Below, in pieces: positions 27,151-35,045 of a stretch of DNA of 64,000 bases; the first letter of the stretch is position 1, and every line of letters starts with the position of its first letter. Both the position numbers and the translations under genes were made by a program. This DNA is from Sphingomonas sp. J315. Lineage in GTDB: Bacteria > Pseudomonadota > Alphaproteobacteria > Sphingomonadales > Sphingomonadaceae. Location of the stretch: contig NZ_CP088296.1 in NCBI RefSeq assembly GCF_024666595.1, forward strand, positions 3,710,501-3,774,500, read 5' to 3'. The notes beneath the pieces are model-generated. The model saw only the letters and a program-made list of their open reading frames with translations. It did not search any database and was not told the origin of the DNA.

Positions 27151-27639
27151 CTATGCGGTCCGGCTAAATGGGCGAAAGTGGACGCCGCCGATGATGGTGA
27201 TGTTTTCGCCGATATGAAAGCCCCAATGGCGGAGCAATCTGATGGCCGCCCTGTTTTCGCATGCCACTCGGTTTTCAAGCGTCGAACAGGTCGCATGCAT
27301 CCGGGCCAGAATGCCGGGCCCCAGTTCAACTAGAGCACGGCCGCAGCGGGTAACAACGTCAGTCCCGAGGAACCAGGGGCTGCCGCGCCCCTCGATCATG
27401 CTGATGGCAGACAACCCGAACATCGCTTCAGGGCGCCCGTCCAGCTTGGCCGTGACGGCATAGATCGAGCGCCGCCACGACGAACGCAGCGCTTCCTTCG
27501 GACTCATGCCGAACGCCTCGCATTCGAGACGATCAGCTGCGCGCATCCTCGTGGCAATGCGCCCGAAGTGGGCAGGGCTGGCGGGCACGAGGTGGATCGC
27601 GCTACCAGTCGATAGCCCCGAGAAAATCGCGACGTTCAC
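27151..27639 (-). CDS. Phage gp13-like protein (T7 internal protein / GNAT-like)
   Basis: The core IHLVPASPAHFGRIATRMRA, then MFGLSAISMIEGRGSPWFLG and ENRAAIRLLRHWGFHIG, matches the gp13-like family of podoviruses, which has an acetyltransferase-like fold. The only upstream start is GTG 27639, which gives an odd N-terminus (MNVAIFSGLSTGSA) read out of frame from the preceding HGG-motif gene. The native start was therefore probably lost in a deletion that joined these two genes. In complete podoviruses the tail-tube genes precede this one. Confidence 0.75.
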   Translation of the reverse strand: MNVAIFSGLSTGSAIHLVPASPAHFGRIATRMRAADRLECEAFGMSPKEALRSSWRRSIYAVTAKLDGRPEAMFGLSAISMIEGRGSPWFLGTDVVTRCGRALVELGPGILARMHATCSTLENRVACENRAAIRLLRHWGFHIGENITIIGGVHFRPFSRTA

Positions 27640-27880
27640 GCAGAAGTTGCCGAAGCTGACGACGTTCCTCGATCGCCCGCGCCGTCTTCATGCCGTGCTT
27701 CAACGCGTTCTGGTTGCCGCGCGGTGCGCCGGGATTCGTCCCGCCGTGCATTCTGCAGCGGCGCCGGCCCTTCACGGCAGGGGATTGGCACGCCGTTCCC
27801 CGCCGGGTCTTGGCTAAACATCTGGGGGCCGAAAGCAGCGTCTGCGATCGTTGTTTCGGATTGTTCGGCGACTTTTCCAT
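27602..27880 (-). CDS. HGG-motif phage protein, likely next to a deleted terminase
   Basis: The product has 92 residues from ATG 27880 (GTG 27889 is also possible). LSAPRCLAKTRRGTACQSPA, then RRCRMHGGTNPGAPRGNQNA and LKHG, is a hallmark of a small family often found beside the phage large terminase, possibly as a small-terminase equivalent. The final residues (RRDFLGAIDW) end at a TAG within about 40 bases of the gp13-like frame. The 5' two-thirds overlaps the C-terminus of the upstream gene in another frame. Confidence 0.75.
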   Translation of the reverse strand: MEKSPNNPKQRSQTLLSAPRCLAKTRRGTACQSPAVKGRRRCRMHGGTNPGAPRGNQNALKHGMKTARAIEERRQLRQLLRERRDFLGAIDW

Positions 27881-28508
27881 GTCCGGCACCCCCGGTGTTG
27901 ACGGTTTCTGCGATGATTGCTTGCCCGCCGCGGTTGTCGACGTGAATGTGCCTCACGACCTGTTCGCCACCGCGCCGCAGCTTCGTCAGCGCCTCGATCT
28001 GGGCCGTGTAGGTGCGCAGGAGCTTCACTGCTAAGTTGCCGACGCCGCCTTCTGTGGCCAATCGCAGATCTCCCGCCGCGGTGCGCATGCATTGCATGGC
28101 CGCTGCGTGCGTGCTCGCCATCTGCACGAGAAGAGACGCTTCGATTTCATTCTGGGGCTCACCGCCGTCGACGAAAGCCAAGGCGGCGTTGATCGCCTGT
28201 TCCGATGGCGCTCTGCCCTGTCCGCGCAAGACACTGGCCAGGTCGCTGATCGAACTCGCGATAAAATCAGTCGACGTGGTGCCGAACGCGGCGGCTTGGG
28301 CCAGGTAATAGCCGTCGTCATCATGCGGCGGCTGGATCTGCGCCTGCTCGGGGTTATAGCGCACTTGATACCGCCCGCGCGCCGACGCGACGAACTTCTT
28401 GGCGCGGTCGATCCCAGCCTTCTCCAGGCAATTGGCTTCCCGGGACGGCGGCCGGGTAGCGACAGCCTTCCCGCCGCTGCCGGCGCGGGGTTTGCGTGGC
28501 TTCGTCAT
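27636..28508 (-). CDS. Phage hypothetical protein (290 aa)
   Basis: ATG 28508 overlaps the stop of the ATPase gene (TGATG). The N-terminus is basic (MTKPRKPRAGSGGKAVATRP), and the middle is helical with two invariant-looking stretches (YYLAQAAAFGTTSTDFIASS and TYTAQIEALTKLRRGGEQVV). The last 82 codons overlap the HGG-motif gene in a different frame. The natural C-terminus may lie nearer 27800. This protein usually precedes the HGG/terminase module in sphingomonad prophages, but its function is unknown. Confidence 0.65.
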   Translation of the reverse strand: MTKPRKPRAGSGGKAVATRPPSREANCLEKAGIDRAKKFVASARGRYQVRYNPEQAQIQPPHDDDGYYLAQAAAFGTTSTDFIASSISDLASVLRGQGRAPSEQAINAALAFVDGGEPQNEIEASLLVQMASTHAAAMQCMRTAAGDLRLATEGGVGNLAVKLLRTYTAQIEALTKLRRGGEQVVRHIHVDNRGGQAIIAETVNTGGAGHGKVAEQSETTIADAAFGPQMFSQDPAGNGVPIPCREGPAPLQNARRDESRRTARQPERVEARHEDGAGDRGTSSASATSA

Positions 28509-30007
28509 CAGTTGTCCCATCCTGGAATTACGTCTTCGCCGGTTTCGCCTGGCGCGAGGATCATGCCATTCGCCTTCGGTTCCCATTGGTTGGAGTCGCG
28601 CGGCGTTCGGTCTAGCGGCCCCAACGCAGGGTTGCCGGCAGTGAAGTGCGAAACCTGCCCAGCATCCCGAGCAGCTCCTGCTACACCCGCACCCCTAAAG
28701 GGGGCGGGGTGTAGCGTAGCACTTTCTTGCGACACCGCGACGGTGTGCGACGCTACACCTATTGCAGGTGTAGCAGACACCTGATCTGCCGGCTTTCCGA
28801 CCACCATGAACTTCTTCATCTGGCGGTTCTGATCGCGTCGTTCTTCGACCCGCAAGGCGTCGTTCGCTTCCCATGTGCCGAGCAGCTTCAGGATCCTGCC
28901 GCGATCGTTCTTCACGTCTAGTCCGAGCGCGTCCGCGACGGCGTTGCCGACCCAGTCAGACGCGCTGTGGTGGGCCTTGAACTCGCCGGCTGAAACTGCC
29001 GCCTGCACCCGACGCAGGTGATCAACGGTGATGCCCTCGAACGCGTCCGGCGGACACCAACGGGTCACCACACCAACGCTGTCGCCTTCCTGACCGAAAG
29101 GGTCTTCGGGGCCGGTCGAGTTCTCGACATCCTGCGAAGCCAACCGAAACCATTGCGCGTCCTCGGCTGGCGCCCGATTGGCCTTATCGTCCTGCACCGT
29201 GAAGAGCCGGCGGCGCTCACGATCCTCGGAAATGCCGAACTTCTGCGCCTCTTCTTTGTCCATCCGGTTGAGCACGAGGGTAACGCGGGCGGCAGCGATG
29301 AGCGCCACCGCACCGCGGGAAGCCTCAGCGGTCACCTTCTCGCCACCCAGCTTCTTCGTATGATGGACGAGCACAATGGAACAGTTCGCGCGCTTGGCGA
29401 CGCTAGTCCATGTCTTCACCACCGCGTCGATTGCACCGTTATCGTTTTCACTGACACCATGTGACGACACGAATGGATCGACCACCAGCACATCAATCTT
29501 GCGCTCGATCAGCTCGGCAACCAGCGCTTCCACCACGGGCACGGCGATCTGAAAGCCATCCCGGTCCTCGATCGCGATCCGCAGCTCCGAACCCTCCGGC
29601 CCGCTGTCGAGAAAGATGCGGTCACCGCATGCGTCCTGCCCGACACGGTGGAACATCGACGCCGCGACCAGCTGCATTTCCAGTTCGTCGAGGCTGTCTT
29701 CCAGGTTCCAATACCAGACCCGCTTCGGCCCATCCCATACGGTCTTGCCGAGCATCTCTTGCCGCCCGCTCGCCAACGACAGCAGCATCGACGCCACGAA
29801 CGACGACTTGCCGACACCCCCCGGCGCGACAATTGCCGACACTGTGCTGCGGAGTAACCATCGTCCCCAGACCCAAGGCCGCCGCGGTAAGGTGCGATGA
29901 TCAGGCCAGCGGAAAGGGGACGCGGTGATCTTCACCGGTTCCGCAGACGGAGAGGCCGCGAACGGTTCGGCGGTTTCGAACCGCGCCTGTAGCGACGGGG
30001 CCGTCAT
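28508..30007 (-). CDS. RepA-like AAA ATPase / replicative helicase-type protein
   Basis: The protein has 499 residues. A RecA-like domain occupies about 40-270: Walker A is IVAPGGVGKSSFVASML, Walker B is KIDVLVVDPFVSSHGVSEND, and CSIVLVHHTKKLGGE is the sensor strand and loop typical of RepA/KaiC-like hexameric ATPases. The C-terminal part is winged-helix-like, then Gly/Ala-rich. It lies directly downstream of the primase with a 4-base overlap, so the two likely work together at the element's replication fork or origin. Confidence 0.85.
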   Translation of the reverse strand: MTAPSLQARFETAEPFAASPSAEPVKITASPFRWPDHRTLPRRPWVWGRWLLRSTVSAIVAPGGVGKSSFVASMLLSLASGRQEMLGKTVWDGPKRVWYWNLEDSLDELEMQLVAASMFHRVGQDACGDRIFLDSGPEGSELRIAIEDRDGFQIAVPVVEALVAELIERKIDVLVVDPFVSSHGVSENDNGAIDAVVKTWTSVAKRANCSIVLVHHTKKLGGEKVTAEASRGAVALIAAARVTLVLNRMDKEEAQKFGISEDRERRRLFTVQDDKANRAPAEDAQWFRLASQDVENSTGPEDPFGQEGDSVGVVTRWCPPDAFEGITVDHLRRVQAAVSAGEFKAHHSASDWVGNAVADALGLDVKNDRGRILKLLGTWEANDALRVEERRDQNRQMKKFMVVGKPADQVSATPAIGVASHTVAVSQESATLHPAPFRGAGVAGAARDAGQVSHFTAGNPALGPLDRTPRDSNQWEPKANGMILAPGETGEDVIPGWDN

Positions 30008-30948
30008 TGTCCCGTTCCCAGCAGCTCGGCGTTGAAGTCCTTGTAGCCGGCTGCGGGCCGCATGATCCGCACCTTCCGTCCGGCAGCGGCAAAGGCATGA
30101 GCTGCCTTATTCGCCGCGGTCTCGCCAGGCGCGTCGCCATCAGCGCCAATCACGACCGCACGGGTGACGTCCGCCAATTCCATCCGGGGCAGCATCGCAG
30201 TCCCGGCGGATACCCAGACGGAACGGCCTAGGGCTTGGGCCAGCGTCAACCCATCCTCGAGCCCTTCGGTAACGACGAGGCTGGCGGCTGGCGGGCCAAT
30301 CTGGATCGCACCGCCTGCGACGCGGCCCAGCGACAGCTTCACCTCGGGCACGTCGGCCTTACGCCCATCGTTGGTCAGGAATGTGCGCTGGATGCCGGTT
30401 AGATCGCCATCGGGCGAGCAGACGGCGGCGACCAGGGCGGGTCGTCTACCCTGTTCCTGCGGATACCGAAGCCGTGCGAACCGCAGCGTGTGCGGCAACG
30501 GCATCGTGATCCCGCGCCGGCGCAGATATGCCTCCGCCACCGTCCCTTCGATTGCTGCTGCCTCGCCCCAAATCTGCCGCGCCGCTTTCGACCAGTCGGC
30601 TTTCGGCGTAGCGACCACCCGCTGCTGTTCGAGTTCGCGCAATGCACCGCCATCCAGCATGTCGATGGCGCCTTTCAACTTCACGCCATATGCCCGCTGC
30701 ACGAAGTCCAGCACATCACCCTCGGCACCGCAGCCGAAGCACTGGAACCTGCGGTCGTCGGCATAGATCGTGAAGCTGGGGGTGCGGTCAGGATGAAAGG
30801 GGCAACAGCCCTTTAGTTCACGCCCAGCCCGGATCAGCTTGACGCCAGCTTGGCTTGCGACCCCGGAGACGGGAAATCGCGAGCGAAGGTCGGCGCAGAT
30901 CCGCGAAAGCTCATCCATTTCGAGTCGTTCTGCCCCGCGCGCCATCAT
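30004..30948 (-). CDS. CHC2 zinc-finger / Toprim DNA primase
   Basis: The protein has 314 residues. It begins with a CHC2 zinc-binding domain: LKGCCPFHPDRTPSFTIY then RRFQCFGCGAEGDVLDFV (C-H...C-C). The Toprim domain begins near residue 215 (SLVVTEGLEDGLTLAQALG), with the acidic AVVIGADGDAPGETAA motif. It synthesises RNA primers for phage DNA replication. It overlaps the winged-helix gene upstream and the ATPase downstream by 4 bases each. Confidence 0.92.
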   Translation of the reverse strand: MMARGAERLEMDELSRICADLRSRFPVSGVASQAGVKLIRAGRELKGCCPFHPDRTPSFTIYADDRRFQCFGCGAEGDVLDFVQRAYGVKLKGAIDMLDGGALRELEQQRVVATPKADWSKAARQIWGEAAAIEGTVAEAYLRRRGITMPLPHTLRFARLRYPQEQGRRPALVAAVCSPDGDLTGIQRTFLTNDGRKADVPEVKLSLGRVAGGAIQIGPPAASLVVTEGLEDGLTLAQALGRSVWVSAGTAMLPRMELADVTRAVVIGADGDAPGETAANKAAHAFAAAGRKVRIMRPAAGYKDFNAELLGTGQ

Positions 30949-31283
30949 CGCGCATCCCCCTGCGCCGCTGGCAGCGCATGCTCGGGCAGCGTCCAGACGA
31001 TGGCGCGCTTGCCGTTCGAATTGCGACGGCGCAGCCCGCTGTCGGCGATCAGACGTTTCGACCTGAGTTCCGATGTGCGTGGTTGCACCGACCCCCGATC
31101 AATATCGAGGATCGCCGCCAGCTCTTCGGTCGTAGCGCCGCTCCTGCCTGCCGCACGAACGGCATGGAGGACGGTGCGTTGCAGTCGGCCGAGATCAGGC
31201 GCGATCGCTTCAGCAGCGAAGACCGATGTGTCGATCCCGCGGTGTCCCGGGCGATCGGGATAGGTCGCCTGGATCATGCTCAT
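30945..31283 (-). CDS. Winged-helix DNA-binding protein
   Basis: The protein has 112 residues. RLQRTVLHAVRAAGRSGATT, ELAAILDIDRGSVQPRTSEL and RSKRLIADSGLRRR form a winged helix-turn-helix with the wing at the C-terminus. It probably acts as an early regulator or as a replication-associated DNA binder. It overlaps its neighbours by 4 bases on both sides. Confidence 0.7.
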   Translation of the reverse strand: MSMIQATYPDRPGHRGIDTSVFAAEAIAPDLGRLQRTVLHAVRAAGRSGATTEELAAILDIDRGSVQPRTSELRSKRLIADSGLRRRNSNGKRAIVWTLPEHALPAAQGDAR

Positions 31284-31483
31284 GCGACACCGCCCTTCGC
31301 GGCATCGTTCATGCCGTAGCGCTCGAGCAAGATGGACAGCCAGTTCGCCTGCTTCTCAGTCAGGGCGTTGGCGTCGAACGCGATGCCGCCGAGAAACTGC
31401 CCCTCCTTGGGTCGCAGCGGCGCACCGCTCGTGAGCAGGTTCATCGCGATCGAGCGATGATCAGCAATCGGGTGAGTTGTCAT
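31280..31483 (-). CDS. Small phage hypothetical protein (67 aa)
   Basis: The product has 67 residues. The segment NALTEKQANWLSILLERYGM resembles a motif seen in small phage early proteins with DNA- or protein-binding roles, but no family is assigned. It is coupled to both neighbours by 4-base overlaps. Confidence 0.6.
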   Translation of the reverse strand: MTTHPIADHRSIAMNLLTSGAPLRPKEGQFLGGIAFDANALTEKQANWLSILLERYGMNDAAKGGVA

Positions 31484-31806
31484 GCCGCATCTCCCGGTTC
31501 GGTGGGCTCGGGCGTGACGGTGAAGAAGCCGGTCCCGAACTCAGGAGCGAGGATCCCGGCGCCGTCCCAGATCGGAATGGCACCATGGCGGTGAGACGCA
31601 GACAGCGCGACATCGACCGCCTCAGCCGCATCGAACCAGCCAAGACTGTCCCACGGCAGCCGACCCGCTTCTCGACTTGCTCGGGGTCCGGCCAGGGCGA
31701 CCAGGTATTGCACAGGTGGCATGATCCCGGGGGTGATTTCGACAATCTCGTATGGCGAAGCGCCGGCGACTTTCGGCCGCTCGAACGGGATGATGGTGGC
31801 AGTCAT
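31480..31806 (-). CDS. Phage early hypothetical protein (108 aa)
   Basis: The protein has 108 residues, starting MTATIIPFERPKVAGASPYE. No domain is recognised, and its aromatic and proline content suggests a compact fold. It is part of the leftward early cluster, overlapping both neighbours by 4 bases. Confidence 0.6.
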   Translation of the reverse strand: MTATIIPFERPKVAGASPYEIVEITPGIMPPVQYLVALAGPRASREAGRLPWDSLGWFDAAEAVDVALSASHRHGAIPIWDGAGILAPEFGTGFFTVTPEPTEPGDAA

Positions 31807-32075
31807 GCGGCACCGCCTTCGGCTTCTGCGCCGGCGTCAGTGAAATCGACGGCCTGAATGCCAAGTGCCGCTGCGCGCCAGCGGGCCACGTCCAGTGCGT
31901 GCGCATAGTCGTGATAGACACCCGCGAGGACATATTCGCCCGTCTCGTATTCGATGCCCACGACGAACTCGACGGGGTCGCGCTCGACGAGGTTGACCAG
32001 CGACACGCGCGCCTTCGGTGCGGCGACCGCTGGCTGGCGTGACTTGCTGCGGATCGGGACAATATCAGCACTCAT
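31803..32075 (-). CDS. Phage early hypothetical protein (90 aa)
   Basis: The protein has 90 residues, starting MSADIVPIRSKSRQPAVAAP. The segment VVGIEYETGEYVLAGVYHDY is followed by an alpha-helical stretch. It shares the N-terminal style (IVPI/IIPF) of its downstream neighbour, so the two may be distant paralogues. The function is unknown. Confidence 0.6.
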   Translation of the reverse strand: MSADIVPIRSKSRQPAVAAPKARVSLVNLVERDPVEFVVGIEYETGEYVLAGVYHDYAHALDVARWRAAALGIQAVDFTDAGAEAEGGAA

Positions 32076-32263
32076 GCGATCTCTCCCAGCTCAGGCCGCA
32101 GCCAGTGGGTCGCAATTATGCGAGGGACTAGTTCGAGATATTGCGCGGGTCGTCCGCTGCCGCTATCTCCGACGTCGCCGTTGTAAAGGATTGCAGAGGG
32201 TCGGACTGTGGCGGTCCGGCCCTTTCGCGTCTCTAGGGGCGACGCTGCCCTTGCCGTTGCCAT
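32072..32263 (-). CDS. Small phage hypothetical protein (63 aa)
   Basis: The product has 63 residues and is basic at the start (MATARAASPLETRKGRTATV). Its stop overlaps the next start (ATGA), supporting translation. No motif is recognised. Confidence 0.5.
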   Translation of the reverse strand: MATARAASPLETRKGRTATVRPSAILYNGDVGDSGSGRPAQYLELVPRIIATHWLRPELGEIA

Positions 32264-32269
32264 TGTCGC

Positions 32270-32434
32270 TCACGCCGCTTCGACGAGCTTGCGAACGCTA
32301 GCGACCTTGATGAGCCTGCGGCCGCCGACGCGGATGCTGTCGACCTTGCCTTGGCCCATCAGCTTGTAAAGCGTGCCCCTGCTGAGGCCGATGGCCCTCG
32401 CCGCATCGTTCACGCTGCACGTGACTGGTTCCAT
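32270..32434 (-). CDS. AlpA/excisionase-like HTH protein
   Basis: The product has 54 residues from ATG 32434; an upstream in-frame ATG at 32506 would add 24 residues with poor fit. CSVNDAARAIGLSRGTLYKL then GQGKVDSIRVGGRRLIKVAS is a MerR-type winged helix as in AlpA and excisionases. Near an integrase this usually means a recombination directionality factor or activator of early genes. It precedes the early cluster by 6 bases. Confidence 0.85.
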   Translation of the reverse strand: MEPVTCSVNDAARAIGLSRGTLYKLMGQGKVDSIRVGGRRLIKVASVRKLVEAA

Positions 32435-32539
32435 TTTCACCTCCGACACGGCGACCTGTTCGACCGTGTTCGAGGTTGTTCTCGGCAATTCGAGGAGCGG
32501 CGGCACACCACATTGGAAGTGCGACTTTCTGACTGCCTA

Positions 32540-33355
32540 TTAGTGGGACCGTGCCTTGCTAAGTCGCCTCTTCAGCCGCTCATATCGGTTGGGAAGGGGG
32601 GGCGGCGAGAGCGCAGTCTTCACCATTGAAAGCGACGGGGAGGGAAGGGCGGCTAGGGCACAAAGGGAGCGGAGGAAGATGATAAAGTCGGGTGCGCCGT
32701 CCCCGTCATCGTCCTTCCGAACCACCCGCTCGGCCGTTGCCTTGCGGCCTGTTGCCCCGGTCCACACTGGCGCGCACAGCGAGATGAATTGCCCAAGGCC
32801 CGGCAAGCGTTGCCCTGTGCCGGAGCTGGCTGAGTCGTCGTGGCCCAGCATGCGCGCCTGATCTTCCGATGTCCGAGCAATCTCCCACAGCGGAATAGTC
32901 CAAGCTCTAAAATTCGCATGTCCGTCCGGATCGAGATCGCCACTCGCGCGATAACTTGCGTCATCGAACACGCTGACGATTGCTCGGTGCGCCTTGGCAA
33001 AAGCGAGGAACTTAGGCCGATTGCCGTTCGCGAGCGCTCCACCCGCTGCGCCGCCGAGCTCCCTCAACGCCGCGTCTAATCCGTCAGCATGCCGCGCGAT
33101 CTCGCCAAGCAGCGCCATCGCACGCGCCGGGGTGATGTCGCGCGTATCCTTGCCTCGTTCATGCTGCTTGCGATAACTTTGCAGCGCGAACGCCACCCAG
33201 GGCCAATGCTGCTCCGCGGCCTGTTGGCTGGTGGCGTATGGCGACAGAATAGGTTCGATCACGTCGAAAGGGTACTCGCGACACGCCTCTTCGATCGAAT
33301 CCTTGAACCATTCGGCGGGCATCTGAGGCCCAATGTCTGCAATCGCGAGTTTCAC
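32540..33355 (-). CDS. Hypothetical protein co-translated with integrase (271 aa)
   Basis: The GTG start at 33355 overlaps the integrase stop by 4 bases. The 271-residue protein has a helical body with no recognised domain (GPQMPAEWFKDSIEEACREY near the start, DITPARAMALLGEIARHADG in the middle). Because it is coupled to the integrase it could be a recombination accessory factor, but nothing in the sequence shows this. The 105 bases between it and the AlpA-like gene hold no gene and probably the early promoter. Confidence 0.65.
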   Translation of the reverse strand: MKLAIADIGPQMPAEWFKDSIEEACREYPFDVIEPILSPYATSQQAAEQHWPWVAFALQSYRKQHERGKDTRDITPARAMALLGEIARHADGLDAALRELGGAAGGALANGNRPKFLAFAKAHRAIVSVFDDASYRASGDLDPDGHANFRAWTIPLWEIARTSEDQARMLGHDDSASSGTGQRLPGLGQFISLCAPVWTGATGRKATAERVVRKDDDGDGAPDFIIFLRSLCALAALPSPSLSMVKTALSPPPLPNRYERLKRRLSKARSH

Positions 33356-34548
33356 GCAACAGCCGCCAATTTCGTCACCGCCTGATGACCGGTGACATAG
33401 CGAGCCCACGCATCCATCAGCTTTTTCCGCTTTTCGAAGAAGTCAGTGCGACGATACGCGGCTTCGACGCGATCGGGCAGCTTGTGCGCCAGCGCCTTGT
33501 CGACGATCTCCTTCCGGAAGTTGGTTTCTTCGGCCGCCCAGTCCGTGAAAGAACTGCGGAACCCATGCACGGTGAAGCCAACGACCTTATCCTCGCGCAG
33601 CACCTTGGTCATCGTCATGTCACTGATGGGGCGCTCCTCGCCCCCGGGCTTCTTCAGGGTCGAAGGGAAAATCAGGCCGGCGTCGTGGGTCCTCGCTTCC
33701 CAACGGCGGTTGATGATCGCCATCGCGTCAGTCGAAAGCGGCACCACGTGCGGCTGCTTCATCTTCATTCGGCTAGCCGGGATGCTCCAAGTGGCTTTCT
33801 CGCGGTCGATCTCAGCCCAGTTCGCAAAGCGCGTTTCGTTCGACCGGACGGCGGTTAGGATTGTGAAGCGCAGGGCATCACGCCCCACCGTCTCAACCGC
33901 GCCAGCGAGCTTCGCCATATAGTCGGGCACATCGGCGTAGGGCATCGCTTCGAAATGGTTCTCGACATTCGGTTGCCGCGGCAGTCCCTTGCGGACTGAA
34001 CGAAGCGACGTCTCATCCGGTCGCCAGCCCTTGATATGGGCAAAGTCCAGCACCACGCCAATCCGCTGTAAAATGCGCTGCGCTGTCTCGGGCATCTCCA
34101 TCCAGATCGGCGCAATCGCGTCGCGAACCATGATGCTCGTGACGGCGTCGACAGGTTTGTCCCCAATCGCTGGAACGATGTGATTGATCATGCTCGCAAG
34201 CCAGGAGTCGATGTGCTTCTGGTTCTTCCAACCCTTCTTCAGCTCCGCATGACAATCTCGCGTCGCCTGCTCGAAGGTCGGGATCGCGACAGGCTTCTTC
34301 TTCCGCTCGGCGACAGGGTCTACGCCGGATTTAGCCAGCTTGCGCATCTCTGCAGCCTTGTCCCGCGCATCCGCGAGACCCAGAACACTGGCTGATCCGA
34401 GCCCTATGTCACGCCGCTTGCCGTCGACCTGCACGCGCAGCATCCACGATCGCGAGCCGCTCTCCTTAACCAGCAGATACAGGCCATCGCCATCCGCATG
34501 ACGGCCAGGCTTTGCCGATTTCACCCGCAATGCAGATAGCTTGCCCAC
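33352..34548 (-). CDS. P4-type tyrosine integrase
   Basis: The GTG start at 34548 (VGKLSALRVKSAKPGRHADG) gives 398 residues, the family norm. Residues 1-85 form the DUF4102 arm-binding domain typical of P4-like integrases. The catalytic domain carries LTAVRSNETRFANW (Arg), MKMKQPHVVPLS (Lys), TVHGFRSSFTDWAAEE (HxxR) and the AHKL...AAYRR stretch (His and Tyr). It lies at the right edge of the element, beginning about 150 bases from the candidate attachment site. Such integrases target the 3' ends of tRNA or tmRNA genes. Confidence 0.95.
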   Translation of the reverse strand: MGKLSALRVKSAKPGRHADGDGLYLLVKESGSRSWMLRVQVDGKRRDIGLGSASVLGLADARDKAAEMRKLAKSGVDPVAERKKKPVAIPTFEQATRDCHAELKKGWKNQKHIDSWLASMINHIVPAIGDKPVDAVTSIMVRDAIAPIWMEMPETAQRILQRIGVVLDFAHIKGWRPDETSLRSVRKGLPRQPNVENHFEAMPYADVPDYMAKLAGAVETVGRDALRFTILTAVRSNETRFANWAEIDREKATWSIPASRMKMKQPHVVPLSTDAMAIINRRWEARTHDAGLIFPSTLKKPGGEERPISDMTMTKVLREDKVVGFTVHGFRSSFTDWAAEETNFRKEIVDKALAHKLPDRVEAAYRRTDFFEKRKKLMDAWARYVTGHQAVTKLAAVA

Positions 34549-34690
34549 GTTTCGATCCCTCACTGGTTCCCACACGATAGCGTGGCTTTGCCTGAACAGC
34601 AATGAACAGTGTCGAACAATGTGGCGCGGAAAACTAAGGAAAATCTAGCGAGTCGTGCTCAGCGTCGAACCAGCGTGGACAGATGTTAGA

Positions 34691-34715
34691 TGGCCCTCGG
34701 CTCCACCATCCCTTC
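34691..34715 (+). other. Candidate attachment site: RNA-gene 3' end
   Basis: The stretch around CTCGGCTCCACCATCCC ends in CCA after a short acceptor-like sequence and is followed 17 bases on by a strong terminator. No full tRNA or tmRNA precedes it, as expected if the intact gene lies at the far left end of the element and only its displaced 3' end stays here. The rest of the 34549-34862 gap has no other gene. Confidence 0.45.
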
Positions 34716-34724
34716 GAAGAATGA

Positions 34725-34758
34725 GGCCGGAGCGCGTTGCGCATCCGGCCGTTTCTTT
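34725..34758 (+). terminator. Rho-independent terminator
   Basis: Stem GGCCGGA-GCGC / GCGC-A-TCCGGCC with a three-base loop and one bulge is followed by GTTTCTTT. It is oriented rightward and placed just after the RNA-like 3' end, so it probably served the RNA gene into which the element integrated. Confidence 0.75.
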
Positions 34759-34862
34759 GCCTGTCGCAAAAGGATGCATGCGCTCGCCGTCCCGCATCGG
34801 AACAGCCGTTAACGATCCTTTAGGGATGGCCGAAAGTGTAAACGGCGCGTTAACCTCCGGCC

Positions 34863-35030
34863 ATGCGACGCGAACTTATCCTGACCGGCGCCAGCCGCAG
34901 CCACCCGTTCCGGGCCAATCTTCCACAGGTGCGGGCCGAAATTCGCCGCCGGGAGGACGAGGGCGATCTCAAGCTCTTTGCGCTGAGCTTCACCGCGTTC
35001 TTCGTGTGCATCTACACGTTCATTTTCTGA
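34863..35030 (+). CDS. Small tail-anchored membrane protein (55 aa)
   Basis: ATG 34863 to TGA 35030 encodes 55 residues: a basic N-terminus (MRRELILTGASRSHPFRANL) and a C-terminal hydrophobic helix (FALSFTAFFVCIYTFIF). It is the first chromosomal gene after the prophage and ends 16 bases before the convergent MFS gene. Codon use is good. The function is unknown. Confidence 0.65.
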   Translation: MRRELILTGASRSHPFRANLPQVRAEIRRREDEGDLKLFALSFTAFFVCIYTFIF

Positions 35031-35045
35031 AGGCCGGGCCCGCGC

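Larger units (their letters stand above)
1..34710. mobile_element. Integrated prophage-like element, left end outside window
   Basis: The element carries a P4-type integrase at its right end, an excisionase-like protein, a primase, a RepA-type ATPase, HNH proteins, an XRE repressor with clustered operators, and podovirus-like internal virion proteins. Most genes are on the minus strand and overlap by 4 bases. Right of the integrase lies an RNA-gene-like 3' end with its terminator, after which chromosomal genes begin, so the right boundary is near 34700. No terminase, portal, capsid or tail-tube gene is present in the window. The order early genes, HGG-motif gene, gp13-like gene suggests that the head and tail block was deleted. 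The left boundary lies before position 1. Confidence 0.85.

Noticed and set aside
34650..34710. Complete tRNA or tmRNA gene at the right boundary
   Set aside because: No cloverleaf, anticodon arm or T-loop precedes the CCA; only a 3'-end-like fragment is present.
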